From Sphingomonas sp. TREG-RG-20F-R18-01 (GTDB lineage: Bacteria > Pseudomonadota > Alphaproteobacteria > Sphingomonadales > Sphingomonadaceae), in assembly GCF_022662475.1 (NCBI RefSeq), contig NZ_JAKNQQ010000001.1:620001-684000 (forward strand): DNA of 64,000 nt, given 5' to 3'. The position numbers were made by a program, and so were the translations under genes. The notes below the pieces were generated by a model. It searched no databases. It had not been told where the DNA came from and worked only from the letters and a program-made list of their open reading frames with translations. Shown here piece by piece: positions 1-12,297 of this stretch; position 1 is the stretch's first letter; every line of letters starts with the position of its first letter.

Positions 1-1819
<1,819 letters not shown>

Positions 1820-1902
1820 TGGTCCTCTGGGGCCCCCGTCAGTCAAAAAATGGACGTTCAGCCGTGCCCTCGAACTGAGCGGCACGACCCGTTACTCCAG
1901 CG

Positions 1903-1930
1903 ATATAGGGGGGCTTTTGCTTGTCGCAAG
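1903..1930 (-). promoter_or_regulatory. Candidate sigma-32 (RpoH) promoter of dnaK
   Basis: On the minus strand a -35 box CTTGCGA (1930-1924) is followed after 12 bases by CCCCTATAT (1911-1903). This resembles the heat-shock consensus CTTGAAA / CCCCATNT with near-normal spacing, and it points at dnaK. Pattern match only. Confidence 0.5.
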
Positions 1931-1981
1931 ATTTTCGCACGCCTAGAGACGCCTTTGGGTTCCCAATGCGGGAGATAAGAT

Positions 1982-2428
1982 TTGAACGTGCGGTTTTTTG
2001 CGGTTTTGGCCGGGCTGTCGGTTGCGGGCTGCCAGTCGCCGCCCGAACTCAAGGTCGATCACGGCTATGTCCGGCTGGGAACGATGCCGAGCCGCCCGTC
2101 GGCGGGCTATTTCACGATCCACGGCGGGACGGCGGCAACCACGCTGATCGCGGTTAACAGCCCGGTCGCGGTCAGGAGCGAGCTGCATGAATCGATGACC
2201 GCCGGGGGCATGGCGACGATGAAGCCGCTCGGCGACCTGCCGATCCCGGCCAAGTCGACGACCGCGTTCAAACCGGGCGGCAAGCATCTGATGCTGTTCG
2301 ACATGAACCCCGGGATCAAGCCGGGCCGACCGATCACGCTGACCTTCACCTTCTCGGATGGTCGGCGGATCGATGCGCTCGTCCCGACGATCGCACCCGG
2401 CGCGCCTGCGCCGACCGTCCAGGACTGA
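1982..2428 (+). CDS. PCuAC-family periplasmic copper chaperone lipoprotein
   Basis: Predicted Cu(I) chaperone of the periplasm, a family that helps metallate cytochrome oxidase CuA or buffers copper. The 148-residue product has a lipoprotein signal ending in LSVAGC (Cys17 would be lipidated). It carries the exact family copper motif H-X10-M-X21-H-X-M: His69, Met80, His102, Met104. The start is TTG; no in-frame ATG precedes the signal peptide. It is followed after 9 bases by a short HExxH gene, so the two may be cotranscribed. No SCO or oxidase genes are nearby in the window. Confidence 0.85.
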   Translation: MNVRFFAVLAGLSVAGCQSPPELKVDHGYVRLGTMPSRPSAGYFTIHGGTAATTLIAVNSPVAVRSELHESMTAGGMATMKPLGDLPIPAKSTTAFKPGGKHLMLFDMNPGIKPGRPITLTFTFSDGRRIDALVPTIAPGAPAPTVQD

Positions 2429-2437
2429 GCGCGGCGC

Positions 2438-2905
2438 GTGGCACGTGGCGAGAAAAGGACGCTGACCGAGGGCGAGATCACGCTCGCGAAAGGCGTGTTC
2501 GGCGATGCGATCGATTATGCCAAGGTCCGCCTCGCACAGCGCAAATGGGCGTTCTTCCAGCCGCGCGAGACCGTGATGGCACCCACCGGATGCATCTGTT
2601 TCCATCCCAAGGGATCGCTGTACCGCGACGATTTCGCATGCGAAAATCTCGATGCGCAGGGGCTGCTGATCCACGAGATGACGCATATCTGGCAGACCCA
2701 GCGGGGGGTGTTCCTCCCCCTCGTGCGGCACCCGTTCTGCCGGTACGATTACGCGATCCGGCCCGGCCTGCCACTCAAGCGCTACGGGATCGAGCAGCAG
2801 GCGGAGATCGTGCGGCATACCTTCGTGCTGCGGCGCGGCGGGTTCATTCGCGGCGCGCTGCCGCTTGCGACTTACGAGAGTATCCTGCCATTCCGTCCGG
2901 AATGA
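2438..2905 (+). CDS. Small HExxH protein (Vgr-related / DUF4157-like), putative zinc metallopeptidase fold
   Basis: A 155-residue protein beginning with GTG. The visible signature is HEMTH at residues 79-83, a gluzincin-type zinc motif. An EQQAE segment about 40 residues later could supply the third ligand. There is no signal peptide or membrane segment. Proteins of this type in sphingomonads have been labelled Vgr-related, but no type VI secretion genes are seen here. The gene directly follows the copper chaperone and converges with the histidine kinase gene. Function is unknown; zinc binding is inferred from the motif only. Confidence 0.6.
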   Translation: MARGEKRTLTEGEITLAKGVFGDAIDYAKVRLAQRKWAFFQPRETVMAPTGCICFHPKGSLYRDDFACENLDAQGLLIHEMTHIWQTQRGVFLPLVRHPFCRYDYAIRPGLPLKRYGIEQQAEIVRHTFVLRRGGFIRGALPLATYESILPFRPE

Positions 2906-2915
2906 GCGTTGACCG

Positions 2916-4721
2916 CTAGGTCGCGAGATGCAGGGTCAGCGTCGCGACCGCCCCCTGCTCGGGGCCGGCGCTGTCGAGCCGCAATTGTCCCTGCATCGCC
3001 AGCATCGCATTGGCGCACCAGTGCAACCCAAGGCCACCGACCTTGTGACGCCGGGTCGAAAAGCCGCGCTGGAACAGGCTTGGGGCCGCGCCGACGACGA
3101 ACCCCTCGCCGTCGTCCCGGATCGCGATCCGCGCCATGTCGCCGGCGCGCTCGATCGTGACGATGATACTGCCGCTGCCTGTCCCGTGCGCCGCAATCGC
3201 GTCCGCCGCATTGGCGAAGAGGTTGCCGATCACCTGGCTCAGAATGACCCGGTTCGCGAGCACCAGGCACGGCTGTGCCGGGAAACTGACCGCGATCGAT
3301 ACGCTGCCGGCGTACCGCGCGATCGTGGCGTTGCGCGCCAGGATCTCGGTCACGTCGCACGCTTCCACCTCGGGCCGCTCGTGCACGGCGCGCTGCTGCT
3401 GACCGATGATCTCCAGCACATGCGCCATTGCATCCCGCGCGACCTGCAGCTCGCGCTGGCGCTCGCTCCGGTCCGCCGTCTCCGCGGCGACCGCTGCGGC
3501 AACGAAGGCGCTCAACTTGGACCGGCGATCCGGCGCGATGTCGGCAGTCGCGAGCTCGGCAACCGCGCGCTCAACCAGCGTCTGGTCCACTGGCGCCGTC
3601 AGAACGATGGCGCGGCTGAGGATGGTGCTGACGGGCGTCAGCGCGTTGCGGACGTTGTGGAGCATGGCGATGGCGCTTTCGCTCTTGCCCAGCGCGAAGT
3701 TCTGGATTTCCAACTGCTGCCGCAAATCGTGCTGCTGTCGCAGCATACCGTTGAAGCTCGCGACGAGCGATCCGATCTCGTCGTCACGCGGCGTATCGGA
3801 CAGCAGGTCGAGCGCCCCCGAGCTCTGTACGGCCTGCATGTGGCGCTCGACCCGCGCGAGCGGGCGCAGCACCAGCGTGGTGATCATCCGCCGTAGCGCC
3901 AGCAAGACGAGCAGCAGCAGAATGATCGATCCCGCCACCGCCAGCAGCAGGACGCGCTGCCCCAACACGGCGAAATCGCGGCGCACGTTGATCACGGCGC
4001 TGGCGACCGGACGCCCGTCGATCCCGCGGATCGGCACCGCGATCCGCAGCGTGGTGCGCGTGCTATCCATGCGGACACGGCCGGACGTCCCTGCAGGATC
4101 CAACCTTACCGGCAGATGCGATGCCTCCGACACCATCGGGCCTGACAGACGACTGGCGAGCGCGAAAAAGCGCGGCGGATCGTCCTCCCGCATACCCGCG
4201 ACCCGCACGACGCCTACGGCCGCCAGGACGTCACCCATCTTCACATAGAAATGCGCCGACCGAGCCGAGCCGATTGCCCGGTCGATCGCCGCGCGGGGCA
4301 GCGCCTTGGCAAACGCCTGCTCCAGGGCTTTGCCATCAGCGGCGCGCCAATGGACGGTGTCGCGATCGGCCTGACCGTCGATCCACGATACGCCATCGAC
4401 CTGGCGCTCGCCGAGCAACCGTTGCGTATGGGCCGGGGTCGGCCTGCGGGCCGTATCCTCCGCATAATCGCGGGCCTTCAGCTCGACTTGGCGCGCGATC
4501 GTCTCCAGCGCAGACCGGGTCCGCTCCACCTCGACCTGGGTCGAGCGCGCTTCGAGATCGTTGAAGCTCGGCACGATCACGCTGGCGAGCACCGCGATCA
4601 GCGCCACGGCGCCGACCAAACCCACGCCGGTCAGGATCACGACGAGCTTGGCGGCGAGCGCACGGGACCGGAGCGCGTGACCGATGCGGTGCCGCACCCG
4701 TCGGACCGCGCGTCGTCTCAT
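2916..4721 (-). CDS. Membrane sensor histidine kinase with large periplasmic sensor and HAMP
   Basis: A 601-residue kinase. TM1 is at about residues 24-48. An approximately 200-residue periplasmic domain follows, CHASE4-like by position. TM2 is at about 255-277, then HAMP with PRDDEIGSLVASFN, then a phospho-acceptor helix HNVRNALTP instead of the common HELRTPL. The ATP-binding domain shows an N-box (NLFANAADAI), DDGEGF and GGLGLHW. Its ATG overlaps the stop of the upstream GGDEF-EAL regulator in an ATGA, so the pair is translationally coupled. The kinase probably phosphorylates that regulator and so controls c-di-GMP. The signal is unknown. Confidence 0.85.
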   Translation of the reverse strand: MRRRAVRRVRHRIGHALRSRALAAKLVVILTGVGLVGAVALIAVLASVIVPSFNDLEARSTQVEVERTRSALETIARQVELKARDYAEDTARRPTPAHTQRLLGERQVDGVSWIDGQADRDTVHWRAADGKALEQAFAKALPRAAIDRAIGSARSAHFYVKMGDVLAAVGVVRVAGMREDDPPRFFALASRLSGPMVSEASHLPVRLDPAGTSGRVRMDSTRTTLRIAVPIRGIDGRPVASAVINVRRDFAVLGQRVLLLAVAGSIILLLLVLLALRRMITTLVLRPLARVERHMQAVQSSGALDLLSDTPRDDEIGSLVASFNGMLRQQHDLRQQLEIQNFALGKSESAIAMLHNVRNALTPVSTILSRAIVLTAPVDQTLVERAVAELATADIAPDRRSKLSAFVAAAVAAETADRSERQRELQVARDAMAHVLEIIGQQQRAVHERPEVEACDVTEILARNATIARYAGSVSIAVSFPAQPCLVLANRVILSQVIGNLFANAADAIAAHGTGSGSIIVTIERAGDMARIAIRDDGEGFVVGAAPSLFQRGFSTRRHKVGGLGLHWCANAMLAMQGQLRLDSAGPEQGAVATLTLHLAT

Positions 4722-6637
4722 GCGGGATCGGCGCTGCCGACCTGGATCGGAATGCCCGAATATTCCGGCAGCATGGGTTGGCCATCATCGGCATCGACCA
4801 TGAATCGCGTTACCGCAATCTGCCGTGCGAACGCCTTGGTCACCGGGCGCGAGAACAGGAACCCCTGCATATGCGAGCATCCCGCCACGCGGAGCGACTG
4901 CAGCTGCGCCTCGCTTTCCACGCCCTCCGCGATCACGCCGAGGCCCAGGGCGCGGCCGAGGTGGATGATCGACTGGACGATCGCGGCACTCTCGCGCTCG
5001 CGGCCCATGCCTTCGATGAAGCTGCGATCGATCTTGAGGCAATCGAGCGCGAATTTGCGGATATTGTACAGGCTCGAATAGCCCGTTCCGAAATCGTCGA
5101 GCGCAATGCGGAAGCCCATCTGGCGCAATTTATACAGCGTGTCGGCGGCGCGATCCGCATCGTCGAAGATTGCCGTCTCGGTGATCTCGATCTGCACGCG
5201 GGTCGGATCCACCCCGGCGCGCTGCACGTCTTCGACCAGACGCGCGACGAAATTGTGGCGTCGGAATTGTCGCGGGGAGAAATTGACCGAGACATATTGG
5301 GTCGGCCATTCGGCGAGGACCTTCAGCGATTCCCGAAGCACCCAGTCGCCGATCTCGTGGATCAGGTTCGATTCCTCGGCGATCGGGATGAAGACGTCGG
5401 GGCTGATCGGGCCGTGCGCGTCGGTGTTCCAGCGCAACAGCGCCTCGAAGCCGACGATCTCGAGCCGCTCGCGCCCGACAATCGGTTGATAGGCAAGGCT
5501 CAGTTCGTTGCGCGCGATCGCACCCGAAAGCCCGGTCTCGATCGCGCGCCGCATCCGGATCGTTTCGTCCATGCCGTCGTCGAACACGCGAACGATCCCA
5601 CGCCCGTCGCGCTTGGCATCGTTGAGCGCAAGGTCGGCCCGGCGCATCAAGTCGACCGGATCGCGCGTTTCACCCGGTTCGGTCGCGATCAACCCGATCG
5701 AGGCGCCACCCTGGACCGAATGGCCGAGCACCTTGAAGGTCGATGCACAGGCCTTGGCGATCCGCGCGCAATCGGCCTCGGCGGCTTCGCTGCCGGGTGT
5801 GTCGAACAGCAGGCCGAATTCGTCCCCGCCCAGTCGGGCGACCATGCCGCCCGGCGGGACGGACCGCTGGAGTACGCCGCACATTGCGCGGATCAGTTCG
5901 TCCCCCGCCAGATGGCCGAGCGTATCGTTGACCAGCTTGAACCGATCGAGATCGACCATCGCTACCGCAAATTGCGCGCCCGACTTGGCGCGTTCGCTCA
6001 GCGCCCGGCGAAAGGCGAGGCGGTTGGGCGCTTCCGTGAGGGAATCGTGATTGGCCAGATGCATCGCGCGGCTTTCGTTCGCGGCGAGTTCGTGCCCCTG
6101 TTCCTGCAGCTGGACGACCTGCTCGGCCAGGGTGCGGCGCGCGGCGGTCAATTCGCGATCGCCTTCCCAGCGATGCACCAGCGCGGTCGCCATCTGCTGG
6201 ACCTCGGCGACTTCGAACGGCTTCGCGATGTAGAAGATCTTGTCCGCAGGTCCGGCGACCCGCGCGATCTCGATCGGCGCGAAGTCGGAATAGCCGGTCA
6301 CGATGACGATATGGATCGCGGGGTCGAGCGCACGGATCCGCGCCGCGGTTTCGCGGCCGTCGATCCCGGGGGGCATGCGCACGTCGATGAAGGCGACCGC
6401 GAACGGTGCGTCATCCCGCAACGCATTGGCCACTGCGGCCACCCCGTCCAGCCCCTGCAGTCGATGCGTCAGGTCGAAGATGCGCTGCGGTTCTGCTGAC
6501 GGTACGGGAAATTCGGTCCCGAACAGCTCGGCGGCCATCGCGCCCAACGCCGACCCCACGGCATCGCCCACCGGCGCAAAACTGCGTCGGTAGCTGTCGT
6601 GCATGGCCGGTTCGTCGTCGACGATCAGAATTCGCAT
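4718..6637 (-). CDS. Response regulator with REC, GGDEF and EAL domains (c-di-GMP turnover)
   Basis: A 639-residue cytosolic regulator. The N-terminal receiver domain has the acidic pair in VDDEP and the phospho-acceptor Asp in FIDVRMPPG; a short coiled linker follows. The cyclase domain has an intact active-site GGDEF (ARLGGDEFGLLF). The phosphodiesterase domain has intact EAL (FEALLRW), an ITET segment, DDFGTGYSS and IAEGVE. Both catalytic sites therefore look usable, so the protein could make or degrade c-di-GMP. It precedes and is coupled to the histidine kinase gene, which is likely its partner. Which activity dominates cannot be told from sequence. Confidence 0.9.
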   Translation of the reverse strand: MRILIVDDEPAMHDSYRRSFAPVGDAVGSALGAMAAELFGTEFPVPSAEPQRIFDLTHRLQGLDGVAAVANALRDDAPFAVAFIDVRMPPGIDGRETAARIRALDPAIHIVIVTGYSDFAPIEIARVAGPADKIFYIAKPFEVAEVQQMATALVHRWEGDRELTAARRTLAEQVVQLQEQGHELAANESRAMHLANHDSLTEAPNRLAFRRALSERAKSGAQFAVAMVDLDRFKLVNDTLGHLAGDELIRAMCGVLQRSVPPGGMVARLGGDEFGLLFDTPGSEAAEADCARIAKACASTFKVLGHSVQGGASIGLIATEPGETRDPVDLMRRADLALNDAKRDGRGIVRVFDDGMDETIRMRRAIETGLSGAIARNELSLAYQPIVGRERLEIVGFEALLRWNTDAHGPISPDVFIPIAEESNLIHEIGDWVLRESLKVLAEWPTQYVSVNFSPRQFRRHNFVARLVEDVQRAGVDPTRVQIEITETAIFDDADRAADTLYKLRQMGFRIALDDFGTGYSSLYNIRKFALDCLKIDRSFIEGMGRERESAAIVQSIIHLGRALGLGVIAEGVESEAQLQSLRVAGCSHMQGFLFSRPVTKAFARQIAVTRFMVDADDGQPMLPEYSGIPIQVGSADPA

Positions 6638-6699
6638 TTGGCACCACCGTTATGGGCACAGGGCGCGATGCGCCCTTTCCACAAGGTATGCAAACTAGG

Positions 6700-7604
6700 T
6701 TAACAACATCTAAAGGATGAGCCTTTGCTCAGCGCGCGCACGCCAAGTTCGATCGCGCCGAGCGGTCCCGCCATCCCGCCGAGTTCGGCCGGGACGACGA
6801 ATGCCTCGATCGGCAGCAGGCCGCGCGCGCTGACATAGCCCGCCAGACTCTCGACCAATCGCTCGCGGATCATCCCGAACAGGTGCGGCACCCCGACCAT
6901 CACCCCGCCCCCCATCACGATCCGGCGGGGGATCCCGGTCAGCACGAGCATGTGGCAGAGTTGCGCCAGGGCATGGGCGACGCCCTCCCAAGCCGGGTCA
7001 CCGATAGCAAGGTCGGAAGCCGGTCGCCCGGTCCGCGCACGGATCGCGGTACCCGACGCCAGGCCCTCGAGGCAGTCGCCGTGGAACGGACAGGATCCCG
7101 CCCAGGAATCCCCCGCCAGCCGTACCGGCCGGATGTGACCCAGCTCGGAATGGGTCAGACCGGTCACCGGAGTTCCGCCAAGCACCAGCCCAACCCCAAG
7201 TCCGGTACCGACGGTGACATAGGCGTGGTCGGCAACGGTCCGCGACGCACCCCAGCGTCCCTCCCCGAGCGCGGCGCCAGCAACGTCGCTGTCAAACCCT
7301 GTCGGAACGCCGGTCGCGCGCGCCAGCCGCGCGCCGACATCGGTGTGCGACCAGCCCGGCTTTGGCGTCGCGGTGATGAAACCATGGGTCGGGTCCGCTG
7401 GATCGAGCGAAACCGGCCCGAAGCTCGCGATGCCGAGCGCTTCGTAACCCGACCAGCCTGCCAGGACCGCTTCCACCGCGCGCAGCGTTTCCTCGGGCGT
7501 GGTGGTCGGGATCGTCACCGTGTCGCGCACGTCGTCGGGCCCGCTGGCGAGCACGCAAATGACCTTCGTCCCGCCCAGCTCGACCCCTGCGATCAACGGC
7601 GTGC

Positions 7605-7608
<4 letters not shown>
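6700..7608 (-). CDS. ROK-family sugar kinase, probable fructokinase
   Basis: Predicted ATP-dependent hexose kinase; fructose to fructose-6-phosphate is likely. The 302 residues begin with the ROK phosphate motif GVELGGTK. They carry GTGLGVGLVLGG and the zinc-site segment HIRPVR...CPFHGDCLEG typical of fructokinase-type ROK proteins. The ATG overlaps the glmS stop in ATGA, so it is translated together with glmS. A fructokinase here would make the F6P that GlmS consumes. N-acetylglucosamine or another hexose remains possible as substrate. Confidence 0.8.
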
Positions 7609-9428
<1,820 letters not shown>

Positions 9429-9443
9429 GTGATTGTCTCGACC

Positions 9444-9809
9444 TTAGAGGATGTAGGGAACGCGGATCCCCGGCATGTCAGCTGGGAAGTCCTTGGTATT
9501 GCGGGTCACTAAGATGCGTCCGTGAACCTGCGCTGACGCGAGGATGACCGAGTCGGCAAGCTTCAGCCGACGCTCGTTGCGCAGTTCCGCCGCGCGTGTC
9601 GCAATCGGAATATCGAGCTCATCGATCAGGAACCCCTCCAGCAGCGATTTCGTCCGCGGCATCGTGATCGGGTCAACGCGGGACATGACCTCGATCCACG
9701 TCAGCCGACTGATCCACCGATCGTCGACCGATTCGAGCTCGCGCTGCGCGGACCCGTTGCCGTTGAGGGCATCGATCAGGATATTGCTGTCGAACGACAT
9801 GGCGCTCAC
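9444..9809 (-). CDS. PIN-domain ribonuclease toxin (VapC-like)
   Basis: A 121-residue PIN protein. Acidic residues that would hold the catalytic metal are seen at Asp7 (FDSN), Glu40 (WIEV), the Asp in KLADSVILASA, and the Asp in RNTKDF. Such proteins cleave RNA and are held inactive by a cognate antitoxin. The first ATG overlaps the antitoxin stop (ATGA), the standard antitoxin-first arrangement; an internal Met4 could be the real start. The RNA target is unknown. Confidence 0.85.
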   Translation of the reverse strand: MSAMSFDSNILIDALNGNGSAQRELESVDDRWISRLTWIEVMSRVDPITMPRTKSLLEGFLIDELDIPIATRAAELRNERRLKLADSVILASAQVHGRILVTRNTKDFPADMPGIRVPYIL

Positions 9810-10189
9810 GATTTTGGCGACGGCTGCACGCCCCGAAGCTGATCGCGATAGATCGCGCGCTGACGATCATCTTCCGCGTCGAAGAGATCGGGAAACTCGG
9901 CTTTGACGCCTTCGTAATCGTCGTCCCACGGACGGGTCCAGCTCGCGCGTTCGCGCCGCTGCCATTCAACGGCGTCACCAATGTCGGTGCGATCCTTCCA
10001 GGCCCCGAAGCCGGCGCGCAACGCCGTCCGTCGGCGTTGCCGATCCCCCTCTTCCGCGTCGCTCGCGATCAGCCGATCGACCGCGTCACGGATCACCGCC
10101 GCGCGCGACCGACCGAGCTCTGCCGCGATTTGATCGAGCCGCGCAATGCGATCGTCGCCGAGCGAAACCAGGGTCCTGCTAGCCATCAT
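9806..10189 (-). CDS. Ribbon-helix-helix antitoxin partner of the PIN toxin
   Basis: A 127-residue protein. The first ~45 residues (TLVSLGDDRIARLDQIAAEL followed by a SRAAVIRDAVDRLI helix) fit a ribbon-helix-helix DNA-binding fold. The remaining acidic and charged tail would neutralise the toxin. It is longer than most RHH antitoxins (70-90 residues). It starts with tandem ATG codons at 10189 and 10186 and has no obvious Shine-Dalgarno sequence. A perfect palindrome immediately upstream is a likely autoregulatory operator. Confidence 0.75.
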   Translation of the reverse strand: MMASRTLVSLGDDRIARLDQIAAELGRSRAAVIRDAVDRLIASDAEEGDRQRRRTALRAGFGAWKDRTDIGDAVEWQRRERASWTRPWDDDYEGVKAEFPDLFDAEDDRQRAIYRDQLRGVQPSPKS

Positions 10190-10194
10190 CGATA

Positions 10195-10213
10195 GATATC
10201 ATCGCGTGATATC
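10195..10213. promoter_or_regulatory. Perfect palindrome, candidate RHH operator
   Basis: GATATCA-TCGCG-TGATATC: two 7-base arms with a 5-base spacer. It sits 5 bases upstream of the antitoxin ATG and overlaps the last codon of glmU. RHH antitoxins usually bind such short palindromes over their own promoter, so autoregulation is inferred. Confidence 0.55.
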
Positions 10214-11561
10214 ACTTGCCAGCTTTCTTCGCCGTCATCACGTCGCGAAAGCGCTTGGCCCATCCGGATTTGGAGACTTGCTGCGGCCGCACCAGTGCGA
10301 GCGAATCCGCCTCGACATCGGCGGTAATGACCGATCCCGCGCCAACGGTCGCGCCCGCGCCGATCGTCACCGGGGCGACCAGCGCCGAATTCGACCCGAT
10401 GAACGCGCCTGCGCCGATCACCGTCTTGTACTTGAAGAAGCCGTCGTAATTGCAGGTGATCGTGCCCGCGCCGATGTTCGCGCCTTCGCCGACCTCGGCA
10501 TCGCCGAGATAGGTCAGATGGCTCGCCTTCGCGCCCGCGCCGAGCACAGCCTTTTTCATTTCGACGAAATTGCCGATCTTGGACTTCTCCCCCATCACCG
10601 CGCCGGGGCGAAGCCTGGCGAACGGACCAACCTCGGCTTTCGCGCCGATCGTCGCGCCCTCGATGTGGCTGAAGGCATGGATCATGACCCCGTCCGCCAC
10701 CGTCACGCCCGGGCCGAACACCACGTTGGGCTCGATCACGACGTCACGACCGATCCGCGTATCGTGCGCGAACCAGACGGTTTCGGGCGCGATCAGCGTT
10801 GCGCCGTCCGCCATCGCGCGGAGGCGACGCTGCCTCTGCCAATCCGCCTCGACGGCGGCGAGTTCGGCGCGGCTGTTGACGCCCGCCACTTCACCCGCGC
10901 TGGTCTCGATCACCGCGGAGGCGCGGCCATCGGCCGCGGCCAGCATGACGATATCGGGCAAGTAATATTCCCCCGCCGCATTGTCGTTCCCGACGCGCGC
11001 GAGCAACGCGAACAGGTCGGCGCTGCGCACAGCCATCAATCCCGAGTTGCACAGGTCGACCGCGCGCTCCGCCGCGGTTGCGTCCTTATACTCGACCATC
11101 TTCTCGATCACGCCGTCGTGCGCGATGATCCGGCCATAGGCACCGGCATCGGCCGGCCGGAAACCCAGCACGACCGTCGCGGGTGCGTCCGCGGCGTTGA
11201 GCCGATCGAGCATCGCGCGCATCGTCGCGGTCGAAACCAGCGGCACGTCGCCATACAGGATCAGCACATCGCCCTCGAACCCGGCCAGCGCCGCCTCGGC
11301 CTGCGCCACCGCATGGCCGGTACCGAGCTGCTCGGCCTGCAAAGCGGTCGCGATTCCCAGCGGTGTGACCGCCGACTCGACCTGTTCGCGGCCCGCACCC
11401 GTGACGACGACGGTCCTGGCGGGATCGAGTGCCGCGATACTGTCGACGAGATGGAGCAGCATCGACCGCCCGGCGATCGGGTGGAGGACCTTGTGCAGGT
11501 CGCTTTTCATGCGGGTGCCCTTGCCGGCGGCAAGGACGATTGCGGCTACGGGACGGTTCAT
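10212..11561 (-). CDS. glmU: Bifunctional GlmU: GlcN-1-P acetyltransferase / UDP-GlcNAc pyrophosphorylase
   Basis: Makes UDP-N-acetylglucosamine from glucosamine-1-phosphate, acetyl-CoA and UTP. The nucleotidyltransferase domain opens with LAAGKGTRMKS and includes QLGTGHAV and YGDVPL. The C-terminal half is a left-handed beta-helix of hexapeptide repeats with HLTYLGDAEVG and GAGTITCNYDG. The start at MNRPVAAIVLAAGKG (ATG 11561-11559) gives 449 residues; an upstream in-frame start adds 14 residues unlike the family. It is on the same strand as glmS but separated from it by the toxin-antitoxin genes. Confidence 0.97.
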   Translation of the reverse strand: MNRPVAAIVLAAGKGTRMKSDLHKVLHPIAGRSMLLHLVDSIAALDPARTVVVTGAGREQVESAVTPLGIATALQAEQLGTGHAVAQAEAALAGFEGDVLILYGDVPLVSTATMRAMLDRLNAADAPATVVLGFRPADAGAYGRIIAHDGVIEKMVEYKDATAAERAVDLCNSGLMAVRSADLFALLARVGNDNAAGEYYLPDIVMLAAADGRASAVIETSAGEVAGVNSRAELAAVEADWQRQRRLRAMADGATLIAPETVWFAHDTRIGRDVVIEPNVVFGPGVTVADGVMIHAFSHIEGATIGAKAEVGPFARLRPGAVMGEKSKIGNFVEMKKAVLGAGAKASHLTYLGDAEVGEGANIGAGTITCNYDGFFKYKTVIGAGAFIGSNSALVAPVTIGAGATVGAGSVITADVEADSLALVRPQQVSKSGWAKRFRDVMTAKKAGK

Positions 11562-11622
11562 GCCGCGTGCCCTGCCACGAGACTCTTGCCATTTCCAGAA
11601 CAACCCTGTCAGTCACACCGAC

Positions 11623-12297
11623 ATGAGCAAGAATTCATTCGATATCGTGGGTTTCGACCTTGATGGAACGCTGGTCGACAGCAGCGGCGACCTGACCGCC
11701 GCGGTCAACGACACGCTCGCCTCGGTCGGTCGCGCGCCCCTCAGCGTGGCGCAAGTCAAGACGATGGTCGGCGGCGGCGCCAAGCACATGCTGACGCAGG
11801 GGCTGGAAGCCACCGGTGGCATCGAGGCCGAGGCGTTCCGCCCACTCTACAAGCGGATGCTCGATTACTATGGCGAGCATCTGTCGGTCCATACGCGGCC
11901 CTTTCCGGGGGCAGTCGAGGCGCTGGACGCCTTGGCGGCGCGCGGGATCACGGTCGCGGTTTGCACCAACAAGTTCGAATCCTTCGCCACGCGGCTGCTG
12001 ACCGACCTGGGCCTGATCGATCGCTTCGCCTGCATCATCGGCGGCGATACGCTGGGCCCCGGTCTCTCCAAGCCCAACCGCGCGCCGATCGACGCGATGA
12101 TCGTGCGTTCCGGAGGGGGACGCGCGGCGTTCGTCGGCGATTCGATCTACGACATCATGGCCGCGCAAAATGCCGAAATTCCGGGTATCGCCGTCAGCTT
12201 CGGCTTTCTGCTGGAACCGGTCGAGCAAATGGGCGCCGACGCGGTAATCGACTCCTTCGATCAATTGATCCCGACGCTGGAGCAGCTCTCAGCCTGA
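11623..12297 (+). CDS. gph: HAD-family phosphoglycolate phosphatase
   Basis: Hydrolyses 2-phosphoglycolate, a by-product of DNA repair and oxygenation. The 224 residues have the HAD nucleophile motif FDLDGTLVD (first Asp), motif II in CTNKFES, and motif IV in FVGDSIYD. The ATG at 11623 is chosen because the nucleophile motif then falls at residue 10, as usual; a longer reading frame extends upstream across glmU and is spurious. It is divergent from glmU with a 61-base gap. Its 3' end overlaps the convergent nucleotidyltransferase gene by 9 bases. Substrate specificity within HAD is an inference. Confidence 0.85.
   Translation: MSKNSFDIVGFDLDGTLVDSSGDLTAAVNDTLASVGRAPLSVAQVKTMVGGGAKHMLTQGLEATGGIEAEAFRPLYKRMLDYYGEHLSVHTRPFPGAVEALDALAARGITVAVCTNKFESFATRLLTDLGLIDRFACIIGGDTLGPGLSKPNRAPIDAMIVRSGGGRAAFVGDSIYDIMAAQNAEIPGIAVSFGFLLEPVEQMGADAVIDSFDQLIPTLEQLSA

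Noticed and set aside
11197..11622. N-terminal extension of the gph frame
   Set aside because: It lies antisense to glmU and precedes a normal HAD start at 11623.
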